From positions 1 through 12,289 of the forward strand of contig JAITXS010000041.1 of NCBI GenBank assembly GCA_031284645.1: a stretch of 12,289 bases of DNA, read 5' to 3'. A model generated the notes under the pieces. The model was not told where the DNA came from and searched no databases. It saw nothing but the letters and a program-made list of their open reading frames with translations. The stretch is from Spirochaetaceae bacterium. GTDB lineage: Bacteria; Spirochaetota; Spirochaetia; Treponematales; Breznakiellaceae. Of this stretch, positions 1 through 5,915 are shown in pieces. The position numbers and the translations under genes were made by a program. Every line of letters begins with the position of its first letter. Positions within the stretch are counted from its first letter, which is position 1.

Positions 1-13
1 TTTCGAGGTTAAG

Positions 14-178
14 ATGAAATCAAAAAAAAAGATGCAGACAAAATTTACCAACGGGCCTACAGAAATCCCGTCTCACTATACGGTTTTATTTAAGCCCTGT
101 AACGGATTAAAGAAATCCATATGGAATCTCAAAAAAAATCACCGGAATAAATCGGCGAGTTTTTCCAGCGCAAAATAA
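14..178 (+). CDS. Possible small basic protein, 54 aa (doubtful)
   Basis: An open frame of 54 codons starts at ATG 14-16 with GAGG five bases upstream and ends at TAA 176-178. The product is rich in lysine and asparagine (begins MKSKKKMQTKF) and resembles no family I know. It overlaps the 3' end of the convergent gene at 139-567, which argues against it. The rest of bases 1-138 shows nothing else recognisable. It could be the edge of an element gene or chance. Confidence 0.2.
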   Translation: MKSKKKMQTKFTNGPTEIPSHYTVLFKPCNGLKKSIWNLKKNHRNKSASFSSAK

Positions 179-567
179 TTTATCTTGCCGCCTTTACGCA
201 GCAAGAAATATAACCTTATATAAAAATCATCACTCCAATCATGTGCGCTGCCATAATGCTTATGAAGAAATCCTGCCGCCCGTTTTGTCTTGTCTACGCC
301 GGAGGCCGACAAGCTGAATAACTGCTCAACTTTATTCGACAGGGACGGCAAAAAAATGAGTGTCCCGGACAATGGGACGCTGACATTTCTTATTAAACAT
401 ACTTCCCTGTGTGCCGGATAAGTATAATATAAAAATATCGCCGCCCCTTCCCGGTATGTAAAGCGCGTTATACCACTTTCTTTTATATACTCTCTTTTTT
501 CACATACACCATCGGCGTACAAACTGTAGTAATTATTATTATCAGGTATTGTGATTTTCAGTTCCAT
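139..567 (-). CDS. Hypothetical protein, 142 aa
   Basis: I do not recognise this protein. Starting at ATG 567 (MELKITIPDNNN) it is 142 residues; a second ATG three codons earlier at 576 is equally possible, and neither has a clear Shine-Dalgarno site. The frame stays open further upstream to 732, but that extension would run into topB on the other strand, so it is not used. The first half alternates polar and hydrophobic residues, suggesting beta structure; the second half (HKHYGSAHDWSDDFYIRLYFLL onwards, about residues 100-142) looks helical and basic. There is no signal peptide or membrane helix. It is divergent from topB, with about 45 bases between the starts, so the two may share a control region. 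It could be an accessory protein of the same mobile element. Real-gene status rests on its natural composition and open length only. Confidence 0.5.
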   Translation of the reverse strand: MELKITIPDNNNYYSLYADGVCEKREYIKESGITRFTYREGAAIFLYYTYPAHREVCLIRNVSVPLSGTLIFLPSLSNKVEQLFSLSASGVDKTKRAAGFLHKHYGSAHDWSDDFYIRLYFLLRKGGKINYFALEKLADLFR

Positions 568-600
568 AGTGAGCATTATATTGTTTTTTAAATTAATTTC

Positions 601-606
601 AAGGAG
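601..606 (+). promoter_or_regulatory. Ribosome binding site of topB
   Basis: AAGGAG lies six bases before the ATG at 613 and fixes the topB start. The intergenic stretch 568-600 is AT-rich and contains TATATT at 577-582, a possible -10 element, but no convincing -35 at a proper distance. Confidence 0.7.
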
Positions 607-612
607 AAAATT

Positions 613-2661
613 ATGATCATTCTTACAGAAAAACCTTCGGTTGCCGCTTCTTTTGCCGCCGCTCTCGGCGTACCTAAAAAAGCGGGCTTTTATGAAAATG
701 GCAATTATTGTATTGTCTACGCTCTTGGTCACCTTCTGGAAAATTATATGCCGGAAGACTATGACAAAAATTTGGTAAAATGGAAATGTTCAGACCTTCC
801 CATCATCCCGGACAAAATCCTGTTTAAGATCATTGATAAAACAAAAGAACAACTTGACGTTGTTAAAAAATGTTTTGCGTCTCATAAAAATGATGAGCTG
901 CTCCTTGCCACTGATGCGGAGCGCGAGGGGGAGCTTATCGGCGCGGAAATATTGGATCAGGTAGGTTTTTCCGCTTATGGGAGCGCACACCGCTTCTGGG
1001 TATCAGAAGCCCTGACAAAAGATGTTATCCTTACCGGAATGAAAAACGCTAAACCGCTTGCCGACTACGCCGATTATAAAAATCAGGGTTATGCGCGGCA
1101 AACAGCAGACTGGTTAGTCGGCATTAATATTACACGCTTTATTACTTTATCGTGCAATAAATTATTTACCGTTGGTCGCGTTCAAACCGCGATATTACAC
1201 GCGCTTTACGAACGTGAAAAGGCGATTACCGGTTTTATAAAAGAAAAATATTTTGAAGTTTCTGCCCTGCTAAGCGCTAAACAAGATTTTTCGGTGAAGC
1301 TGGTAAATCGGGATAATAAAAATTATCTGTTCCGGTTTCCGCAGAATGATCCGCGGATAAAAGAGGCTCAAGAAAAAATTATAATCCCGGCTACCGGCAG
1401 GATCATCTCACTTAAAAAAGAAAAAAAGACTACCCCGCCGCCGCAGCTTTTTAATATCACCGGCTTACAGAAAGAAGCTAATAAAATTTTTTCATATACG
1501 CCGGAACAAACTTTGAATATTGCTCAGAGCCTTTATGAAAAATATAAATGTTTATCATATCCGCGCTCACCTTCCCGTGTTATGGGTGATGAAAATGTTG
1601 ATCTGGTAAAAGGCATTTTTGAGGAACTTGCAACCGCCTATCCTGATAAAATTATTGATAGTGATGTCCGGTTAATATCGCGTGAAAATAAGCGCCTTTT
1701 TAATTCTGCCGACTTGCAGGATCATCACGCTCTTATTCCTTTGACGCCTGTTCCGCAAGATGCCGGAATCGAAGAAAAAAACGTGTACAATCTGGTTCTC
1801 GAACGATTTTTAACCATGCTGAAACCGGATCATATTTATTTTTCGATTAAAATTGGTGTCGATATTGCCGGTTTCACATTTGCCGGAAGCGGCATTGAAG
1901 TTTTGCAGCAAGGCTGGAAAAAAGGTAAACTGGATGATGAGAAAAATGAAGATTATTCCGGTATTCTTGAAAATCAATGTTATCCGGTCAAATCAATTAC
2001 CGTAAATGAAAAATTAACAGAACCTAAAAAAAGATATACCTACGAAACTATTTTGCAGCTCTTGGAAAATCCGCGCAATGATGAGGGAAAACACTTGGTG
2101 GGTTTAGGTACACCGGCAACCCGCGGGAATATTTTACAAAAATTGTTTGAGAGAAAATACACCGTTTTACAGGGTAAAAGTATTATGATAACCGATTATG
2201 GAAAATTTCTTATTGATGTGATTTTGAAAAATGACACCCTTGCAAAATTTATTTCAATACCGGAGACAACACGATGGGAGGAAGAATTGCATAATAACAG
2301 CGAATCTTTTTTATCAGGTATAAAAGATTTTGTCCGGGCCGCAGTGAAGACAACGATCTCAGACCGGTTTGAACAGGCCGTTCCGGCGGTGATCGGAAAG
2401 TGCCCCATGTGCGGTAAGGATATCCGGGAAGGCCAAAAAAATTACTATTGTACAGCTTACAAGGATCAACCCAAGTGTGATTTCGTTATCTGGAAAGAGA
2501 TCGCAGGAGCCAAACTCAGCGCCGCCGATATGCGACTTTTACTGGATGGCAGGAAAACCCCTGTCAAAAAATGCCGCAGCAAAAACGGCAAGGAGTTTTC
2601 CGCCAACTTCCGTCTTGACAACTCAAAAATAATATTCGAGTTTGGAAACAGGAAAAAATAA
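613..2661 (+). CDS. topB: DNA topoisomerase III (type IA), mobile-element type
   Basis: This is a type IA topoisomerase, which cuts one DNA strand through a tyrosine-phosphate link and passes another strand; TopB acts in decatenation and is often carried by conjugative elements. The 682 residues show the Toprim domain at the N-terminus (TEKPSVA at 5-11; acidic motif ATDAEREGELIG at 99-110), the central helix motif ADWLVGINITR at 165-175, GRVQT at 188-192, and the active-site tyrosine Y316 in SYPRSPSR. The usual sequence here is YPRTDSR, so the aspartate after the arginine pair is replaced by proline. A GLGTPATR motif lies near residue 495. The C-terminus carries a zinc finger (C597, C600, C613, C622) and a short basic domain (KKCRSKNGKEFSANFRLD) that is common in element-borne TopB. 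Start is fixed by AAGGAG at 601. The gene is convergent with the integrase, with a 49-base gap holding a palindrome. The family call is secure; membership of a mobile element is inferred from the integrase and excisionase next door. Confidence 0.95.
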   Translation: MIILTEKPSVAASFAAALGVPKKAGFYENGNYCIVYALGHLLENYMPEDYDKNLVKWKCSDLPIIPDKILFKIIDKTKEQLDVVKKCFASHKNDELLLATDAEREGELIGAEILDQVGFSAYGSAHRFWVSEALTKDVILTGMKNAKPLADYADYKNQGYARQTADWLVGINITRFITLSCNKLFTVGRVQTAILHALYEREKAITGFIKEKYFEVSALLSAKQDFSVKLVNRDNKNYLFRFPQNDPRIKEAQEKIIIPATGRIISLKKEKKTTPPPQLFNITGLQKEANKIFSYTPEQTLNIAQSLYEKYKCLSYPRSPSRVMGDENVDLVKGIFEELATAYPDKIIDSDVRLISRENKRLFNSADLQDHHALIPLTPVPQDAGIEEKNVYNLVLERFLTMLKPDHIYFSIKIGVDIAGFTFAGSGIEVLQQGWKKGKLDDEKNEDYSGILENQCYPVKSITVNEKLTEPKKRYTYETILQLLENPRNDEGKHLVGLGTPATRGNILQKLFERKYTVLQGKSIMITDYGKFLIDVILKNDTLAKFISIPETTRWEEELHNNSESFLSGIKDFVRAAVKTTISDRFEQAVPAVIGKCPMCGKDIREGQKNYYCTAYKDQPKCDFVIWKEIAGAKLSAADMRLLLDGRKTPVKKCRSKNGKEFSANFRLDNSKIIFEFGNRKK

Positions 2662-2669
2662 GTCTTCGT

Positions 2670-2687
2670 TGTTACGCCGGCGTAACA
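2670..2687. repeat. Perfect 18-bp palindrome, copy 1
   Basis: TGTTACGCCGGCGTAACA is identical to its own reverse complement. It begins eight bases after the topB stop codon. The identity with copy 2 at 2741-2758 runs on for two bases (ATT), and after three or four unrelated bases both have ACCGGCA(G/A)GCA, so the repeat unit is about 35 bp. As RNA it can form a 7-bp stem with a CCGG loop followed by TTT, a weak terminator for topB. Confidence 0.85.
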
Positions 2688-2710
2688 TTTGTACCGGCAG
2701 GCAAATCCGG

Positions 2711-4081
2711 CTATCCTTTGCTTTTAATAGAATCCTCCAATGTTACGCCGGCGTAACATTCAAAACCGGCAAGCAGTGTTTTATCCAATATCGTGCATAC
2801 TTGCCGGGCTTTTGCGAGCATATTCCCTTTCCCTTGCTTGTCTTTGTGATTATACCGCTTGGCTACATCACTTGAGATTTTATGACCCATAAATATTTCT
2901 TCAATATCTTCTCCAAGACCGCCGGCATTGAGAAGCGTTTTCCAATAATGCCTCCCGCTGTAAAATGTGATGTTTTCCTTGTTTATTTCTTCCTCACTCT
3001 TATTCAATTTTAGCGCTAAATCTGAATTTGCCCTGTTATATACAGGGCCTTGTATACTTCCACCGCGCTTTGTAAACAGATAATCTTGGATCTGTTCTTT
3101 TTTGATATACTCACAAAGTTTTGTATGGACTTTATTATTTAAGGGTACTAAACGGATGCCGTTGATTGTTTTGCTTGTTTTTACACTGATAAATGTGCAA
3201 TCCTCTATTTTAATTATATCTTGCACCCTTATTTTTTCTATTTCGTTGTTTCTCAATCCGGTGGAATATATCATCAAACATAAATGGTAAGAAAGGCTGT
3301 TTTCCCATTCTTTATTAAATACTCCGTTGAGGCTTTCTATCTCATGACACCCTCTTATCCTTTGATCCTCTTTTCGTACGCTTAATGATTTTACATTGTT
3401 AAATGGATTGTCTTTTATTTTTCCTTTATTTACTAAATATGAAAATATCTTTTTTACCGCCCCCATTGAGTTGTTTACTGTTTGTCTTTTGATGTTTTTA
3501 TTCAACAGGTAATCTTGAAAATCTGATATTAAAGCCGCAGTGATTTTATTGAGATCATTTATTTTTCTTTCCCTTAAAAATGGAATAAATGAATTTTTGA
3601 TGGTGTTATGGTAGAATTTTCGGTGTTTTTCAGAAAATTCTCTGTTGCGTTGTTCTTCCCGTTCAAGACACTCGGAGCCCGCTTGAAAATAGTTTTCAAA
3701 AAATACAAAAATATTTATTTTTTCGCGCCGCTCCAAATACTCTGCCACAATCCTCTTTTTATTTTCTCGGGCAAATTTTTCCGCTTCCGCTAAAATATTT
3801 GTGTGTGTATTCCACATTGACGGTAATGTCTTACCCCCATCTGAATAGCGGACATAGTATAAAAATCCGCTCTTTTTATTCTCTCGTTTTACAAGGTTAA
3901 AACCCTTGCGCCTTTTCGGGGCGGTAAATTCATGGTCTATTATTTTTAATGCCCTTATTGTGATTGGATATTGACTTTGAAAAATCTGTTTTATATTTTC
4001 AAGGTTTTTCCGCCTCGGACTAAACAGTCCTAGTGCTTCTTGACTCCTTGCAACTGAAATTGCCTGATTGATATTTAACAT
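2711..4081 (-). CDS. int: Tyrosine recombinase / phage-type integrase
   Basis: A 456-residue site-specific recombinase of the tyrosine family, expected to integrate and excise the surrounding element. An N-terminal arm-binding-like part (about 60-120; FLYYVRYSDGG) precedes a SAM-like core-binding domain (about 125-220) and the catalytic domain (about 240-435). Visible catalytic residues are R277 (STGLRNNE), lysine 301 or 304 in the beta-hairpin, R377 and H378 (YSGRHYWKT), H400 (MGHK) and the nucleophile Y410 (VAKRYNH). The first histidine of the usual H-x-x-R box is tyrosine here (Y374). The ATG at 4081 follows the stop of the upstream excisionase-like gene by three bases, with GGAGG about 11 bases before the start, so the two genes are probably translationally coupled. 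The last 15 or so residues (from CYAGVT) are encoded by the palindromic repeat and look like a tail added to a normal integrase end. Family call is firm; which attachment site it uses is unknown. Confidence 0.93.
   Translation of the reverse strand: MLNINQAISVARSQEALGLFSPRRKNLENIKQIFQSQYPITIRALKIIDHEFTAPKRRKGFNLVKRENKKSGFLYYVRYSDGGKTLPSMWNTHTNILAEAEKFARENKKRIVAEYLERREKINIFVFFENYFQAGSECLEREEQRNREFSEKHRKFYHNTIKNSFIPFLRERKINDLNKITAALISDFQDYLLNKNIKRQTVNNSMGAVKKIFSYLVNKGKIKDNPFNNVKSLSVRKEDQRIRGCHEIESLNGVFNKEWENSLSYHLCLMIYSTGLRNNEIEKIRVQDIIKIEDCTFISVKTSKTINGIRLVPLNNKVHTKLCEYIKKEQIQDYLFTKRGGSIQGPVYNRANSDLALKLNKSEEEINKENITFYSGRHYWKTLLNAGGLGEDIEEIFMGHKISSDVAKRYNHKDKQGKGNMLAKARQVCTILDKTLLAGFECYAGVTLEDSIKSKG
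2741..2758. repeat. Perfect 18-bp palindrome, copy 2, inside the int 3' end
   Basis: Second exact copy of TGTTACGCCGGCGTAACA, 71 bp from the first. It lies in the coding sequence of the integrase, where it encodes the residues CYAGVT at 442-447. Candidate roles are recombination or attachment site, protein-binding site, dispersed repeat, or part of a bidirectional terminator between the convergent topB and int genes. Confidence 0.85.
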
Positions 4082-4084
4082 CTT

Positions 4085-4276
4085 TTACGCCGCCTCCATC
4101 CGGTTTAACCAATCGCTTAACTCTTTTATGTTAAACCTTAACTGTTTCTTTGCTGTTGGAAATAGGTACTCATGCGGAATTTGATTTTGTTTTGCCATTT
4201 CCCTTATTGTAGATTCGCTGATCCCTAAAATTACCGACAATTCCTCTACCGTGAGGACATTTGCTGTTTCCCCCAT
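4085..4276 (-). CDS. Excisionase-type helix-turn-helix protein, 63 aa
   Basis: A small DNA-binding protein of the MerR-like excisionase family. Residues 8-33 (LTVEELSVILGISESTIREM and following) form the winged helix-turn-helix, followed by an R-F-(N)-I-K-E-L-x-x-W-L wing/helix end typical of the family. Such proteins bend DNA beside an attachment site and steer the integrase towards excision, or act as local regulators. The ATG at 4276 has an excellent AAGGAGG eight bases upstream. The stop codon is three bases from the int ATG, giving a two-gene xis-int transcript. I give no gene symbol because function rests on family and position only. Confidence 0.85.
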   Translation of the reverse strand: MGETANVLTVEELSVILGISESTIREMAKQNQIPHEYLFPTAKKQLRFNIKELSDWLNRMEAA

Positions 4277-4352
4277 CTTCTTCCTCCTTATTTGCTTTTT
4301 TTGGTCAATGATTCCCTCAAAAATCTTTGCCTGTTTTTCACCTCTAGCCTTA

Positions 4353-4381
4353 TTCTTAAAGAGTTACTAGCAACAGGTCAA
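4353..4381 (-). promoter_or_regulatory. Candidate promoter for the xis-int pair
   Basis: Reading leftward, TTGACC (4381-4376) is followed by 17 bases and TAAGAA (4358-4353). The -35 matches the sigma-70 consensus at five of six positions and the -10 at three of six. It lies about 77 bases before the excisionase-like start. Prediction by eye only. Confidence 0.35.
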
Positions 4382-4413
4382 GGGGCTCTTTTACTTGCAG
4401 ACAACATAAATTT

Positions 4414-4437
4414 TTGACTCACTACCTTGACTCACTA
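4414..4437. repeat. Two direct repeats of TTGACTCACTA
   Basis: TTGACTCACTA occurs at 4414-4424 and 4427-4437, a 13-bp period. A partial match (TTGACTAAA) recurs at 4510. Short direct repeats beside an excisionase gene are what arm-type or excisionase binding sites look like, which is an inference from position. Confidence 0.6.
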
Positions 4438-4440
4438 TTA

Positions 4441-4500
4441 CATAATTTTGAAAATTATGGAAAAAATAAAAATTTTTGTCAATTTTTTACAAAAAATTTT
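4441..4500. repeat. AT-rich inverted repeats, possible attachment region
   Basis: CATAATTTT-G-AAAATTATG (4441-4459) is a perfect inverted repeat with 9-bp arms and one central base. Next to it AAAATTTTTGT (4469-4479) and ACAAAAAATTTT (4489-4500) form a second, near-perfect inverted pair around a 9-bp centre. The stretch 4440-4540 is almost free of G and C. Tyrosine-recombinase core sites are short inverted repeats around a 6-8 bp spacer, so this is a candidate core site, though simple AT richness could produce such symmetry. Confidence 0.4.
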
Positions 4501-4509
4501 AAAAAATAC

Positions 4510-4539
4510 TTGACTAAAATATTAAATTTGGAATAAAAT
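4510..4539 (+). promoter_or_regulatory. Strong sigma-70-like promoter without an evident gene
   Basis: TTGACT (4510-4515), 18 bases, TAAAAT (4534-4539): five of six matches in both boxes. It points rightward into the antisense strand of the lipoprotein gene, where I find no convincing coding sequence. It may be an outward promoter of the element, or a chance match in AT-rich DNA. Confidence 0.35.
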
Positions 4540-4546
4540 GAGTTGT

Positions 4547-5518
4547 TCAGGGCATTTTATAAAGTTGCTTGGGAAATGGTGGACGGTTAAAAGAGTTTAT
4601 CCCTACCACCACCAAGCGCCTCCTGTCCGGCTGCGCCGTAAGGGAGTCCGCTGTTATTCCCCCCTCCCCGTTATATGGTGCTACCGCCAAATCCGCCAGT
4701 TCCACGTAATCCCCCAGCTTGATCTTTTTGTCCATGTTTATAAATAACGGGACGGAAAGTCCACTCAAATAATCGTGTATCTTATTAAAAGTGTTTGTTA
4801 CCAGAGCGGGGCCTGTACCCGTAGCTTTGAACTTTACCGCCAGATTTGTTGATTCACTCACCGTTACCCTACAGACCGCCGGAGTTATGCCGCTTACACT
4901 CGCCGTTATATCCGTACTCCCTAACCCTACCGGTGTTACCTCACCATTGCTTACCGTTGCCACGCCCGTGTTACTTGATGCCCAGCTTATTGTCTGGTCC
5001 GTTACGCTTGTCGGTAACACTGTTGCCTCAAGTGTTTCCGAGCTATCCCCTTCTTCCATGCTCAGACTGTATTTGTTCAGGCTTATCCCCGTTACCACCA
5101 CCACTGAGTCTGCGGGAACTACAGTTATTGTACAAACCGCTTCCTTCCCCCCGTTCGCGGTCTTTATCTTTATTTCTGTACTCCCTACTTTAAGCAAATG
5201 TACCGTGGCCCCGTTTGCTGTCCCTACGACATCCGCTATCTCAGGATTGCTTGATGTCCATTCCACTTCCCTGTTCGTTGCGTTGACCGGATATATTTCC
5301 GTCTTGATTATCAATACATTCCCGACCCCGTCTCTACGGTCTGTGCCGTTTGTTATCTCCACCCGCTCTACCGCCACATTCGAACCGCCGCCGTTCCCCC
5401 CGCCAGAAGGCTCGTTCCGCTCAAGCAGCTGCTCGATCATCCAGTTCTCGCACGAAACCATTCCCGCAGAGAGCATAATACCCAGTATTAATGCCGTCAG
5501 ATTTTTCCTTGCTGCCAT
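4547..5518 (-). CDS. Lipoprotein with two Big_2 Ig-like domains, probably 3'-truncated
   Basis: The 323-residue product begins with a lipoprotein signal (MAARKNLTALILGIMLSAGM, then VSC) with the modified cysteine at C23; the -3 to -1 residues are M-V-S, which fits the relaxed spirochaetal lipobox. A Gly/Ser linker (about 36-46) leads to two bacterial Ig-like Big_2 domains (about 49-134 and 142-221; each has the WxSSNxxxAxV core, WTSSNPEIADV and WASSNTGVATV). Residues 226-310 form a further conserved-looking part (FNKIHDYL, FINMDKKIKLGDYVEL, RRLVVVGINSF). The last 13 residues (NRPPFPKQLYKMP) look unrelated. In the treponeme lipoproteins I recall, the chain continues past 'GINSF', so this copy may be cut by the element to its left; that is memory plus inference. 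Start at 5518 has AAGGAG about nine bases upstream. Expected location is a membrane surface, for adhesion or structural use. Confidence 0.8.
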   Translation of the reverse strand: MAARKNLTALILGIMLSAGMVSCENWMIEQLLERNEPSGGGNGGGSNVAVERVEITNGTDRRDGVGNVLIIKTEIYPVNATNREVEWTSSNPEIADVVGTANGATVHLLKVGSTEIKIKTANGGKEAVCTITVVPADSVVVVTGISLNKYSLSMEEGDSSETLEATVLPTSVTDQTISWASSNTGVATVSNGEVTPVGLGSTDITASVSGITPAVCRVTVSESTNLAVKFKATGTGPALVTNTFNKIHDYLSGLSVPLFINMDKKIKLGDYVELADLAVAPYNGEGGITADSLTAQPDRRRLVVVGINSFNRPPFPKQLYKMP

Positions 5519-5601
5519 CTTTTTTGCTCCTTGCTTATTAGGGTCTTACCAGGGTGCAGGGTGGCGGGTATAGGGTTTTGATTTTACCAGCCATCTCATT
5601 A

Positions 5602-5626
5602 CCCTAACCCCAATACCCAATTACCC
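5602..5626 (-). repeat. G-quadruplex-type motif on the minus strand
   Basis: On the plus strand CCC-TAA-CCCC-AATA-CCC-AATTA-CCC; read on the minus strand this is four G-tracts with loops of 5, 4 and 3 bases, satisfying the usual G3+N1-7 rule. It lies within the upstream leader of the lipoprotein gene. Confidence 0.6.
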
Positions 5627-5639
5627 TTGCTTCGGGGTA
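5622..5639. repeat. Short hairpin word TACCC-loop-GGGTA
   Basis: TACCCTTGCTTCGGGGTA; its reverse complement TACCCCGAAGCAAGGGTA recurs in slightly altered form at 11963-11979 and at 12028-12045. The stem is five base pairs around an eight-base loop. Confidence 0.55.
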
Positions 5640-5758
5640 GGGGGTAAAGATATCTAATCACACCCATACCCTAAACTTTCTGCCCAATTACCCTTTTCTT
5701 ACGTATGTAATGTACCCATAAATACATAAAATCCCAAATTTTATTGATAAAATAAAAT

Positions 5759-5806
5759 CCACAGAAGCTGAGGATAAATTCCCATAGCTTTTGTGGTTAT
5801 TTTTTT
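5759..5806 (+). terminator. Intrinsic terminator or leader attenuator
   Basis: CCACAGAAGCT (5759-5769) pairs with AGCTTTTGTGG (5786-5796) as an 11-bp stem with one G-U pair, and GGA/TCC inside the loop can pair further. The stem is followed directly by TTATTTTTTT. That is the form of a rho-independent terminator reading rightward. No plus-strand gene lies upstream, so it would either stop stray transcripts or act as an attenuator in the leader of the operon beginning at 5916. Confidence 0.55.
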
Positions 5807-5820
5807 CGAGCTTTTATACT
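5791..5820 (+). promoter_or_regulatory. Candidate promoter for the glycerophosphotransferase operon
   Basis: TTGTGG (5791-5796), 18 bases, TATACT (5815-5820). The -10 is good (five of six), the -35 modest. It overlaps the right arm of the hairpin at 5759-5796. If used, transcription would begin near 5827, leaving a leader of about 90 bases that contains a small CCCC-AAA-GGGG hairpin at 5836-5846. Confidence 0.35.
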
Positions 5821-5915
5821 TAAATTGCTGATTTTCCCCAAAGGGGGCCTCTGCTCAAATTCCTGCAAGTGCCGTGGCGCTTGAAAATAAAGAGCGGGGG
5901 AGTCATAATGCAGTC

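Larger units (their letters stand above)
5519..5758. other. Gene-free stretch with CCCTA-type repeats
   Basis: Between the divergent lipoprotein and glycerophosphotransferase genes lies about 400 bases without a gene. The part to 5700 is full of variants of TACCC/CCCTAA on the plus strand and a few GGGTA words; the rest is AT-rich. No RNA gene was recognised. Terminator-like and promoter-like signals are listed separately. Confidence 0.6.

Noticed and set aside
568..732. Upstream extension of the hypothetical gene at 139-567
   Set aside because: It would overlap the beginning of topB on the other strand, including its TEKPSVA-coding part, and has no ribosome site.
2670..2758. Integron attC-like sites formed by GTTACGC / GCGTAAC
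   Set aside because: The consensus GTTRRRY / RYYYAAC is not met, and the two-box L/R layout is missing.
2642..2875. A 77-codon plus-strand frame across the topB/int junction
   Set aside because: It lies over the topB end and the antisense of int. Its CYAGVT segment arises because the palindrome reads the same on both strands.
4791..5573. A 260-codon open frame on the plus strand, antisense to the lipoprotein
   Set aside because: It mirrors the lipoprotein gene, whose signal peptide, Ig-like repeats and ribosome site are clear. The antisense product is a low-complexity run of T, V, S, L and P with no family signs.
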